From Apostichopus japonicus (taxonomy: Eukaryota > Echinodermata > Holothuroidea > Aspidochirotida > Stichopodidae), in assembly GCF_037975245.1 (NCBI RefSeq), contig NC_092563.1, positions 9,353,501 to 9,417,500 of the forward strand: 64,000 nucleotides of DNA. Direction: 5' to 3'. The number at the start of each line of letters is the position of its first letter. Position 1 is the stretch's first letter. The notes below the pieces were generated by a model. The model saw only the letters and a list, made by a program, of their open reading frames with translations. It did no database searches and was not told the origin of the DNA. This document shows, piece by piece, positions 11,201 to 22,022 of this stretch. Both the position numbers and the translations under genes were made by a program.

Positions 11201-13214
11201 GGGTAGGAAGCTTCCAAAAAGTGTGTGTGTGTGTTTGGGGGGGGGGGTGCACTTTCTCATTCCACACCCACCACTCGTTATGCTATAATCCGATACACAC
11301 CGGCCATATCACTTAAATAAAATGATGTGTTAGTATGCTATCAATACTTGGTGCCCTGCAACATTGCTATTTTATTTATTGAGATTGTTTATTGTTAACC
11401 GTGCTACAAAAAGATATGGGATGCCATTTTAAAAATTGCATGTACAGACTAAAAATTAATAATTAAAATAAAATATTAAAATTAACAAAGGCTGAAGATA
11501 TCCAAAAGACAGTTCTTCATCAAAGGGGCACATTTTATTTGCCAGTAGGGCACATTTGCTATTTTGGCAAAAGTGGGGGGGGGGCACGTGCCCCCAATGC
11601 CCCCCTCACGGCTCCTACCCCCCTGGTCTACAGCATGTGGAAACTGAATTTTGTGCCCTATGTCTGCTATTAAATGCACAGCCCCTTCAATGCAGATAGG
11701 ATTCATCTTTGACAAAGGCGTTGTATACCTGCCATAATTTTCACATTTGCAACCAACTTGAAGAAACTAGACTTATTTCTATCATTTTTTCCCTTTTTTT
11801 TGGCCAGGCCTACTTAGACTGCCTTTCCTCCGAATCTTCGTTTTGTGACTTCTCTGCTGAATTTCTGCGAGCTGTTTACACTTTTGCCGATTCGTACAAA
11901 AGAACCAAACTTTGTAAAAATTTAGTCATCGATAAGCTGGCAAAGTTCGGAGAGAGTAATAACAGCAGCCGTCGAAAAAGAGCCATCTCCACGGCAACAG
12001 GTAAGGCTTGATACAAGTCGGTTTAATTGAGGGTAATCTTCCTCTCATATGGTCCCAATGTCGGGGTTGTATGTTATTTTGGTACCCATTCAGGTTCAAG
12101 ACATATACTAGTCCGAAATATCCGCATTAAGGATGACACATAAAACTATAGTCTTAAATTTTTACGCTGTTTTTTAATACCAGCGCCATTGTTTATTTGA
12201 CAAATTTCATGTTCACTTTGTTACTGAATACACGATAAGAACTATATGTCAACGTGCACCACTTGTTTAAAACGACAAGTCTAGTGACGTCACTGACATC
12301 TTAGGGATGTGACTGTGATTAAAAAGATAGTATGAAGTACCGGTCCTTATAAATGTGCAAAAACTCTAACAAACAAAGAGAATGAATCCAACGTATTCAA
12401 GTCTAAGATTGTTGTATGATCAGAAACATAACGATTCTGTCACATTTGTCACTCAGACAATTTTGTAACACTACTATTACTTAATATATACAAGCAAATT
12501 TGTCGTTTATTGTTGGGGACGTGTAAGCTATGTAGATCTGGTAACAGGATTATGACATGAAAAACTAAATCCATATTAAACGCAAAATGTAATAGTCAGC
12601 ATATATAGACTCCAAACCTAATTGCTGATGGTAAATTTATTTCGTTTTTGTTGAGAAATTCTAATGAAATTGTTGTTTACTGACCGTGCTTTATCGTACA
12701 GCATTTGTACGGAGAAAGCGCTACTACTGGATTGAGTTGTTCCTCCCTGACGTCATCAAGATGGAATTTGCGTAATCAATGGCGGCTTACTGTGCATTGT
12801 GGTTAGGCTTTAGGAGCCGATTTTCAAGCGAGCGTATTCAGTCCAACAGAAAGCGGTTAACTTAAAAATTGAATATTAGAGTTTTCAGGTTACTGGATAA
12901 TATAAATAGTCTTTTGATCCCTGCCTTCGTTATTCCTTTCAAAAATATCGTGTATTTTTGTTGTTGACATTTCAGAATCAAGCCCTCGTGGCAGTGAGCT
13001 TGAATGTGCCGTCCCACAACTCTCGTTATGCTCTTCGCTGTTCAATAGGAGTCTCCGAGAGGCAGGTAACTTTTGCTCGACCCTTAACGAGTACCGTCAC
13101 TGCGTCAGCCATGCTGCCAAGTCCTGCAATGACGAGACACTCTTGCATCTGAAGGAAAGCGTCAGAATTTTAGCTCATATGCATAAAAAATTCCAAGTCT
13201 GTGACATTCATTAA
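8268..13214 (+). CDS. EF-hand plus tandem six-cysteine module protein, likely secreted precursor (four exons, 5' incomplete)
   Basis: Exons read 8268-8515, 10393-10496, 11808-12000 and 12976-13214, ending in TAA. Every border is AG/GT and the phases agree across all three introns, giving 260 residues. Residues 27-38 (DHNEDGFITKHE) and 59-70 (DNNGDDKLTQAE) are EF-hand calcium loops; the second has D instead of G at loop position 6. Six cysteines follow at 84, 92, 113, 122, 130 and 153, and six more at 192, 200, 215, 224, 232 and 257. The spacings are C-x7-C-x20-C-x8-C-x7-C-x22-C and C-x7-C-x14-C-x8-C-x7-C-x24-C, so the module is duplicated. Between them lies SSRRKR (RRKR at 172-175), a furin-type site. 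NNS, NSS and NRS sequons fit the secretory pathway. The first base completes a codon from an upstream exon, and I found no convincing start or signal-peptide exon. I do not recognise the six-cysteine family; a DUF19/T20D4.11-like helical fold is one guess. The exon chain is strong; the function is unknown. Confidence 0.85.
8990..9790. repeat. Degenerate tandem/dispersed repeat in intron 1 of the EF-hand gene
   Basis: Segments recur with many changes: TAAACATG(A/G)TATCTC, CAATATCTCTTCAAC, GTT(T/C)ATACTTGGTATGGT, GGGCG(G/T)(G/A)ACATAA and AGGTCA-type motifs, at intervals of roughly 130 to 250 bases. Related sequence is present at 16925-17245 and around 34100-34360. Short AACAAGATATCATG repeats lie at 9380-9425. 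Confidence 0.5.
11197..11625. mobile_element. hAT-like MITE in intron 2 of the EF-hand gene
   Basis: Ends CAGGGGGTAGGAAGC and GCTCCTACCCCCCTG are near-perfect inverses and are flanked by a perfect 8-base duplication GTCTACAG (11189-11196 and 11626-11633). The interior has a GT run, poly-G runs and AT-rich sequence, with no transposase frame. Confidence 0.8.
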
Positions 13215-13455
13215 ATGTCGATAATAATCAACTTCAAGTGTCATTCATATAACGTGAACGCGAGCAAGTCCAGCTTAAGAACGACAATTGTGTCTCAAGC
13301 TCCAAAGCTTACGAAACAATTATAATGACAATTGGTTTGACTACAGCGGAATTTGCTAAGAGAAGAGGATTTGTAACACGAAGGCTTTTCTCAGCTGGAA
13401 TCCGTATAGTTTATTGTCGCCTTTTTCTTTAGATCACTTTTTATCGACAGCAACT

Positions 13456-13461
13456 AATAAA
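13456..13461 (+). promoter_or_regulatory. Candidate polyadenylation signal of the EF-hand/six-cysteine gene
   Basis: AATAAA lies about 240 bases after the TAA stop at 13212-13214, a normal distance for a 3' UTR. It is the first clear hexamer I noticed downstream, but such hexamers are common in AT-rich DNA. Confidence 0.35.
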
Positions 13462-13467
13462 AGGTAA

Positions 13468-13944
13468 AATTGAATATTTACGTATTCAACATTCAAGTTC
13501 AACTAAAGTTATATTCCTAAATATTTTAAAAAAAATATTCGAATTGTTTTTTTTTTGTACACTAGGTCTTGAACGGAGCATTGTTATGATACTATAGTTT
13601 GATATCCAACTAAATATTTCTCAATCAGCTTCGTTTTGAAAATGATCATTTACATATTACTAAATAGTATCAATTTCTGGCTTATGACTGTTACCCCCCA
13701 AGTGACCATTACAGAATAAGGTAACAATGTGAAAACCACCCAGACCGGAAAGTAAGACCGGTAGGTCTGCAACGGTCGTAGACCAGGACTGAAGCATCTG
13801 TATAATTGATGATGAGTGCAACGATTAGCTACCACGAGATGAAAGGATAATAAACTAAACAGTCTCTGAACTTTTAACGGAAATGTTAACGCACAAAATT
13901 GAACATTTACTTTTTTCAACATTCAAGTTTCAACTAAAGACTAC
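13468..13944. repeat. Pair of about 40-bp direct repeats
   Basis: AAAATTGAATATTTACG..., then CAACATTCAAGTT and CAACTAAAG, occurs at 13468-13508 and again with changes at 13896-13938. Between and after them ACGATTAGCTACCACGA also occurs twice (about 13819 and 13993). The cause is unclear; a small duplicated segment is likely. Confidence 0.45.
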
Positions 13945-14680
13945 CCACCAGGAGGTGAAACACTTACCGTCTGTATTATGGAATAGCGTGGAACGATTAG
14001 CTACCACGACGCAGACCAGTCTAAGATAGTGCTACGTCACATTTGAGTCTGCAAATATTGCACTTCGCTGCCTGGTACTGTGTCTACGATACAGTTTTAT
14101 TAACACGAAGAAAGTATATCACGTAGATACTGAGAGTAATCTCATAAACGTGTTTGAGAGACTTTTAAAAAAGAGACTTTGGATGTTTTATTCATTGACT
14201 TATTATTATTTTTTGGGGGGGTGGGGGAGGGGTGGTGTTCCGCCGAATTGCTGAATGTTTGACATAAATTGTTGAGTAAATCAGATATTTTACTCAACTA
14301 TGTGAACGCTTTTATCTACCTGATTTAATCACCTATGGTTGTTTTATTTATTTATTTTCTGTTAAAAAAGATCTATTTTGTTTTGTAAGATCAACCAGTT
14401 CAGTTATTCGTCGTCTATTGTTTTTTTTTTATACTTTTTCATTACTTTAGATATGTTTTTAATAATTGTAAAGTCTTTCCAAGTGTGACTGGTTTAGTTA
14501 TTGAGGAGTGAAATGTTGAGAGCTTTATACAGTGACCACAAAATATAAATCGACCCTCGGAAACGAGAATTTGTAAACCATATTATCAATTTTGGTGCAT
14601 AAAAATGACTATCAGTTCCTTACAAAACTAATTGTTCAGACTAGACTGGTTTACAAACCGATTTGTTTTTTATATAACAT

Positions 14681-14824
14681 CACCCGATACTCATAGCTAG
14701 TAATTATAGCAGTATACTGTGCCACCTGTAACACATGTTACCGTGTTACGAACACAGTGCAGTAGTTACTGATGCACGGTTGTGGAACATGAACATTAGT
14801 TACTAGCTATATGAGTATCGGGTG
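14681..14824. mobile_element. 144-bp MITE with CACCCGATAC ends and 7-bp duplication
   Basis: The first 23 to 25 bases (CACCCGATACTCATAGCTAG...) are inverted at the end (...CTATATGAGTATCGGGTG). A perfect 7-base direct repeat ATAACAT flanks it (14674-14680 and 14825-14831). The ten terminal bases equal those of the longer hairpin elements at 56.2 and 56.8 kb, so it is probably a short relative. Confidence 0.75.
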
Positions 14825-16046
14825 ATAACATTGGTAAAACAAACGAAGAAAGAATATACAGAAAATAAAAAGACATAGAAAGTCTCCAACTATTTATAAC
14901 TTTCTAATAATATTAAACCACATTTCCTCCTATATTTACATTGGTACTGAAGGTAAAATATTTGTTTTGTGTTTTGATTGAAGATGATATTATTTAAACC
15001 GTTTTGTTCCATCTTGTGCATTATTTTGAATTATTTCGAATCATTTTCCCCCTAAAATATTCTGGTTGAGGATTTAACTTCTGATTTACAATGAAAGTCG
15101 TATTGAATATTCAACAGCCGATTTTATTCTCATACTTCCTTCTCGTTTTACTACTACAAACTTTATCTATGTTATGCAATGCTCGATATACTTTTAGACT
15201 CGGTTGTTAAAATTAACTCATTTTCTATGTAATAAAACGTCTATAGTAAACATTCTCGTTATGGTTTTTACACAAAGGTGTCATGGTGATTAGGTAAGAC
15301 GGGTGGGGTGGGGTAGGGGTGTTGGGGGGGGGGTGTTGGAGTTAGGGTTGAATTGTTCAGGGGTTGGGTTTGGGAAGGAGTAGGATGAATTGTGGCAGGT
15401 ATACAAAATGTAGTTCTGAATTGGTGTGAAAAGTCACGAATGTTGTTAATGTGGTAACGCAGTTGCTTTTATCACAATTCTTTTAATTATTTGTTGCATT
15501 TCATCCTTTTCGGCACATATTATAATCCTACTATATGCATTGCTTACATTATGTTGCTACGCATGACATGTTTATTGCTCTACAAAATATGTAGTTGAAA
15601 AACTGTTTTGTTGGTATTTGATGGAATTATGGATACAAAAATACAACATTTAAAAATGACCGGGAAGGTTGACACGTTTCGGGTATCCGAAATGAGAAAT
15701 GGCTGTGGACAGAAGTGGCGAAGATTGATACATTTTGATTCGTAGAGTTTTCTATTCCCCATTTCTTAAAATTTCTATCTTTATCTTCATTTTTGGACGC
15801 AGACGAGTTCTTGAATAAACGGGGACATGTATTGTTCATCTTATTCTTTAGTGTTTCTACTCTCTTTTTTCGCTCTCATTTCTTTAAAAAAGAAAGAAAA
15901 AACAACAACAATGAAATAGGAATGTTTGTGTAATTACTATATTTCTAGAGATATCTATAAGTTATTGCAAATTAACTTTCACTTTTGATTCCTTGAGTTA
16001 CTAAAGGTAGCTAAACACAATGATGATGGCGTTTAATTGTTTGAAC

Positions 16047-16148
<102 letters not shown>

Positions 16149-16159
16149 TACAAATACTA

Positions 16160-16303
16160 AATGGTTATGAGTGCAATAGTGCAAATATTTCATGAGTTGA
16201 AAGATGGAATGTTCCATTCAACGAGGCGCAGCCGAGTTGAATGGAACAAATTACATCTTTCAACGAATGAAATATTTGCACTATTGCACGAATGGAAACC
16301 ATT
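16160..16303. repeat. Long hairpin repeat, MITE-like
   Basis: The outer arms (16170-16192 and about 16266-16288, GTGCAATAGTGCAAATATTT... and its inverse) are perfect over 23 bases. The inner arms (GTTGAAAGATG...TTCCATTCAAC and inverse) agree except for one base and a two-base gap. The loop is GAGGCGCAGCCGA. The whole could fold into one cruciform. AT microsatellites lie on both sides, and a further inverted pair ATACAACACCT/AGGTGTTGTAT occurs at about 16318 and 16526. Confidence 0.65.
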
Positions 16304-16534
16304 CATTATTTGTTTCATACAACACCTTCAAATTTGGATATAATTGGATGTAAAATGCACTCATGCAACAGATTGTTTTGAACAGACAGGTTTCTCTGCT
16401 CTCTTACCATTGAAAAAAGTGCTATCAAAAAAGTATAACACATGGTTCTATTTCATAGAGTGCAATAGAGCGGATTTTGCATGCAGTCGACGAGCAATTG
16501 ACCAATCAAATGGCCGGAATATTATTAGGTGTTG

Positions 16535-16537
<3 letters not shown>

Positions 16538-16583
<46 letters not shown>

Positions 16584-16606
16584 ATATATAAATATATTTA
16601 TATATA

Positions 16607-16645
<39 letters not shown>

Positions 16646-16733
16646 TGTACATAGTACAATATGTACATATGTACATATGCACAATATATGTACATATGAA
16701 CAATATATATTAGATTAGATGTACATTCAAACA

Positions 16734-16767
<34 letters not shown>
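16538..16767. repeat. Interrupted (TA)n with TGTACATA segments
   Basis: TA runs are broken by ATACATATACATAT, AAATATATTTAT and a short block of GTACATATGTACATATG before a final TA run that passes into GTGTGTGTG. Confidence 0.85.
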
Positions 16768-16768
<1 letters not shown>

Positions 16769-16924
16769 GTGTGTGTGTGCAGCGTGCGTGCATTTGTTTT
16801 GCATTCAGACTTAGGACTTTAACAAAGTAATACCAATTCTTCATATGTCATTTGAAAAGAATCACGAAGTCCTCAGAAGCATTCTATTGTTGTTTCTATA
16901 TTGTTCTGGTTAAGGATCAGAGGT

Positions 16925-17245
16925 GGCAAGCCTGAAAACATGATTTATCCAAGTGTAAAGCTTTGATGAAGTTCGTACTTGGTATGTGGAGCCAGTTTAG
17001 TCCTTTCTAATTCTATAGTGGTCAAAAGTCATGTGATTCGCCAGAGGTCAAAGTATGAAACGTTTTAAATATGATCATAATAACGTACTTGTTTCATGTA
17101 TGGGCCCACGTTATGGAGTACAAAACACTATCGTTGACTATGGTCTACTGTCATTTGAGGTCAGAAGGCGTCAAAGTTGAAAAATCCTTCCAAGCAAAGG
17201 AACCTATAACATTAATGAACTTCACACTTGTTATGTGTACATGAG
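16925..17245. repeat. Second locus of the AGGTCA/CATACTTGGTATG dispersed repeat
   Basis: It contains AAACATGATTTATCC, GAAGTTCGTACTTGGTATGT, AGAGGTCAAAGTATGAAA and, about 190 bases on, GAGGTCAGAAGGCGTCAAAG with GAACTTCACACTTGTTATGT. The order of motifs matches 8990-9790. Confidence 0.45.
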
Positions 17246-18589
17246 AATTCCTGGTATGTGCACTTTTACATTAAATCTTCCGAATATGAACTACGGCTTC
17301 CTAGAATCTCTTACGCATTTATTATCAAATCAAAGAAGGATCAGTCATTAAGCGATATAAAAGCATGCAAAATAACATGAATGTCTTTAGTTGAGGTAAA
17401 ATTAATTAATCGTATTTGGCAACTGCTTCGTAGGCTTCGTGTGTGGATTCTCTTTCTAACGGTTCTGTTCTCTCCCTCTCTCTGTCCCAGCTCTTCCTCA
17501 TCCCCAAATGGAATTGTTAATTGTGTGTCTGATTAACCAAAAGTTTAGTGAATCAATTAGTTATCATCAGTGTATCTAGCACACTCCTATAGCCGCCACT
17601 ATGCAGAAAAAGCACCGAGACCCCGAAGTCGCATTCACTTGTTGGTTTCCTGGAATGGAAAAACTATGGAGTCACTTTTACTAACCTTGCAAAATTGTGA
17701 GGGGACCGCGTATTGCAAAGTCGGCAATGACTTTGAACGCGGATCCCAAAGTCGGTAATTACTCTAATCGTTAGATTCGTCCAACACGGCAACATACATG
17801 CAGAAAAACTGTACCGTACTCAAAACCAAAGACTTCGTTAATTGTTTGGTCAGGCTGCATTTACTAAAATTGTAGTATTGCACTATTTGTCAAAGTTAGA
17901 GGAAACATTCAACAGGTCGAACGAATTATCAAAGGAACATTAAATTGTACTTGGTTATTTTTCTAAACAGTTCGAAAGTGGTTAATTTACGTTCGGAAAA
18001 TACTGCCGAAATTCCCTTTCCACTTTTTTTTGTGTCTTTTGTGAATAATGATTGCATGGATTAAACACCTTCCCTTCGTCAAATTCAACTATAACCAGAC
18101 ATATAAATTGGAAATTGACCTTCGAAAATGATAAGTTTCACCTAATTAAATATTAATGAGGAGTGATGTCATGCAACCCCGTGCATATTCTACAAGAAAA
18201 GGAAGCACTTTTCGCATCGCTGGGGACTGACTGTTAAATAAAAACAAAATCGGTACGTATGAATCAAGTCACACATACAGAGTCTGCGCGTGCTGAGTTT
18301 TTCAATACCGCCCTCATTCGGGGGAATCATTTCATACTGTAGTTTTGATTCTTATCGTGACGCAAGTGCTGGGGTACTGGTCTATTGAAATAAATCATTA
18401 GCGGGATGGGGATAGCGAAATGGAAGCAAATGGGACTAGAATGTATAATCTATGATAAGCAAATTTCAACTAGCCGTTGTCCAACGATGCATCGTAATTA
18501 GTACAGCACAGTAATGTATGTTTAAAGAATACGTACATACCCATTTAAGTAATGTTGCCAAAATCCTTTCCAATCCATTGTCGAAATTA

Positions 18590-18813
18590 CGGAGAGCCAA
18601 ACGTTCCATAAATGTCAAAAAAGAAAATGAAAAGAGAAAGTTTTTCGACTTTGCCTACGTTGAATTTGACATGTTGATGTACCAAATGACATATTGTTAT
18701 TTGTTTCGACATGTTCATATGGAATTGTAACATGTTGATATCGAATTGGACATATCTATTAATTTGAACACTTTGCTTTATGTTTCGACTTATGTGGAAC
18801 GTTGGGCTCTCCG
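18590..18813. mobile_element. 224-bp mariner-like MITE
   Basis: Ends CGGAGAGCCAAACGTTCCAT and (inverse of the right end) CGGAGAGCCCAACGTTCCAC match over about 25 bases and are each preceded by TA (18588-18589 and 18814-18815), a TA duplication as in Tc1/mariner. The interior repeats CGACATGTTCATATGG-like segments. Confidence 0.65.
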
Positions 18814-19721
18814 TACGAAATTTTATAATGACATACAACCAAACAGTTAAACCAAGAATAATTTCTCGTCAGCGTGCCATTATGATATATCACATAACTT
18901 CTAGATTACCTTTGGTGCCAAGAAAGAAAACATCAACTAGGAATTGAATGAAAATTTTAATGGGATACTATAACTTTTATGATCTTTGGAACAAAAAAAT
19001 CAAAAGCATATCTTGTAATATAATATTGATACATAATATAGCTAAATGCTTCAAAATGTTTCCTCTCATTAATAACAGTCATATCTACAGATACCATGAA
19101 AAAGGAGGTTTAGTTGTCAAATCCAATTTGTTGAATCAAATAATAAGTTATATCTGCAACTTATGGTCTCTATCATAACATAATAAATCACGGTCTCATT
19201 TACCCTCAAATAACAACGTTTACAGCTTAATCGGACTCATAATCCGTCTTATACGTGACACATACTAGAATAAGTACACAGCAGCTGACGGGGCGATAAG
19301 CAAAGTTGGCACACTGTCAATTAGCAGTAGTAAAATGATACACGGGTGGCTGCAGTTGGTTGCTTTACAAATAAAAACTGGATATTTACTGCATCTTTAG
19401 GTCCAAACCAAATCCTCGTAGCATTTTCTACGGCAAAGATGATTTTTTCTTCAAATTTTGTGGCATGTATTTGGCAACATCAGAGTGAATGCAGTTGGAA
19501 TTGTTTTGGTTTTGTTTATAATATTTTAAGTTACTAATTAATGGTGGAAATCAATTGTTCCATACAACACGATGGATGAAATTCTTACTGCAGAGAATCT
19601 TAACAGCTAACCAAACGTTCCGATTGTATCAAGTTTTATGGATAAATCAAGAAGCAGATTATAATCGGAAGTAAACCTTGTGAAGAATATTTGTCGTGAC
19701 GACATCACAGACCATATATAC

Positions 19722-19965
19722 TGATCTACTGATCTACTGATCTACTGAGCTAATGATATACTGATCTACTGAGCTACTGATCTACTGAGGCTACTGATAT
19801 ACTGATCTACTGACCTACTGATCTACTGATCCACTGATCTACTGATCTACTGAGCTACTGATCTACTGATCTTTTGATCTACTGAGGCTACTGAGGCTAC
19901 TGATCTACTGATCTACTGAGCTACTGAGCTACTGATCTACTGATCTACTGAGCTACTAAGATAAT
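19722..19965. repeat. 10-bp minisatellite (CTGATCTACT)n
   Basis: Roughly two dozen units of CTGATCTACT alternate with CTGAGCTACT and CTGAGGCTACT variants. It is bounded by unique sequence on both sides. Confidence 0.9.
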
Positions 19966-20391
19966 TTTAGTTGACAATGAATGAATCCCATTAGACAAAC
20001 CTCCCGCTACAACACCGAACCATGGGCACTGAATGAGCCTGCGCAGTACTGTAGGCTAGAAACAAATTTGGAAAGCGTTATTCATGATGAAACTTTTTGA
20101 TGTTTTTTTTCCTGTCAAGATGACACAAATATATCTGAAACAAATTGAGGTATAACCTTTGTACTTCATTTATAGTTGAGATACATATAGAGGGATGCCA
20201 TATATATTGATGGGTGGTTTACATATTATTTTGAGGGCATTACATTTTCGAATGATTTTTATACAAATCTTTTTTCTCGAGAGAAACAAAGTCGAAAGAA
20301 TATAAGATCTGATCTGTTATGAGAACTGTTACAGTTTAACGTCTTTTCCAAGAGAGAAAAATAATTATCGATATGATGGATGATCTATATG

Positions 20392-20555
<164 letters not shown>

Positions 20556-21083
20556 CCATACAAGTTAACGTTATTACCTGCGGATAGGGACAAGGCATGT
20601 ATCTCATATCCTATATATTCGATTGGTCCGGATTTGTGGATTATAAGACCTACGTTTCAATACTGCGGTACAAAATTATATATATGAGAAATAATGAGAA
20701 ACAGATCACATTTTGCTATAAAAACTAGCAGCCTATTGAGTATAATATATAGTCATGCCTTTTTCTATTTCTTTTGCTAATTTTTTGTTTGCACTCCCTG
20801 CTTCGTGTCTGTAACTGACTGAGTGGGGTGGGGGGGGGGGGGCTTTGACACCCTTTGTCTCCACGTGGTTACGATAGTCATATACTCATTGACACAGAGC
20901 TGGCGCAAAAGACATCATAGTTCTCAAAATAATTATCCGCAAACCGTGATGATTGACACTTACCTTCTTTACACAACTTTGTTCTATATGGCTAAAGGAA
21001 TAACCAGTTTCACATAGCTTGTGTTTTTCGTAGCTTCATCTTTTTTCCCCCCAAATGTGCAACTCTTCTTCCACCTTTCTCTC

Positions 21084-21483
21084 TTTACCCTTTAGGAGTT
21101 TATTTTGCTCAGAAATAAGTCAAAACGCCTGCCATTTTGCTTCTTTGTCGCTTCGATTATTTTCCACTCGTAATGGGCTTCATGTTCCTTCTGTCGACCC
21201 GAAGTGGTATCTAACACTTGCAGGGTCAGGCTACGAAGGCAATGCAACTTATTATCCTTTGTAACTGCCTTGACAGGCGTCGGTACACGCGAGCAGTCGG
21301 TGCAGACAAGTCCTGCAAGCAGCCCTTTGGCGAGAAGTACCGTTATTCGTATATGTTATGAACAGTCAGTAAGCAGACGAGGTTTGGGGCATTTCGATCG
21401 AATGTCTATGTTGGAAATGGATGAGTTGTTGCTTCAGGGGCAATTAGAGACAGTTGTTGATGAGTTGCAATCTCATCAGTAGC
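21084..21483 (+). pseudogene. Degraded coding fragment in two overlapping frames
   Basis: One frame reads ...HVPSVDPKWYLTLAGSGYEG and stops at 21262. The frame one base on continues with GVGTREQSVQTSPASSPLA, then LGHFDRMSMLEMDELLLQ and VVDELQSHQ before a TAG at 21481. A plausible acceptor (CTTGACAG) precedes GCGTCGGT at 21278. Composition looks protein-like in both parts, as expected for one frame broken by an indel. Family not recognised. Confidence 0.3.
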
Positions 21484-22022
21484 AGTACGTAACGCATCAT
21501 CTCTATGTATCCATTTCCATGTATATCTATATCCCTATATGTATCCATATCCCGACGTATTTAGCTCAGCCAGATATGTCAAAGCAGCTGTTGTAAATTC
21601 ATCGTGTCAAAGTGACGACTTGGTCATTGAACGACAAAGTTACTCTGAAACTATTCAGGTTCTTTTCATTATTTGTGTCTTTTGAGGGCTGAAATACACC
21701 ACATAGTTAGGATTGGGAATGTGACGCAAATCCATTCACAGTGTTTACCTTATATGACAGAGATGTTCCTGATCAACAACTTTTCCCAAAGGCGAAACAT
21801 ATTGTTTTATGCGTTTGGTATATATATAATATATGAACGTAAAGTTTCAATTGGGCTGGAACTGAGCCTCTGGTTGGATGCACCACCGACTGCATGGACC
21901 TTCAAGTTAGCCTATACACTTCAGCTGTAAACACATCAGTAATATAGTATCACTTGCTTTGTGTCGTCTGTGCCGCAATGTGTTAGTATCTGTATAGCAC
22001 GACAAAGTAATCGATGTGAGCA

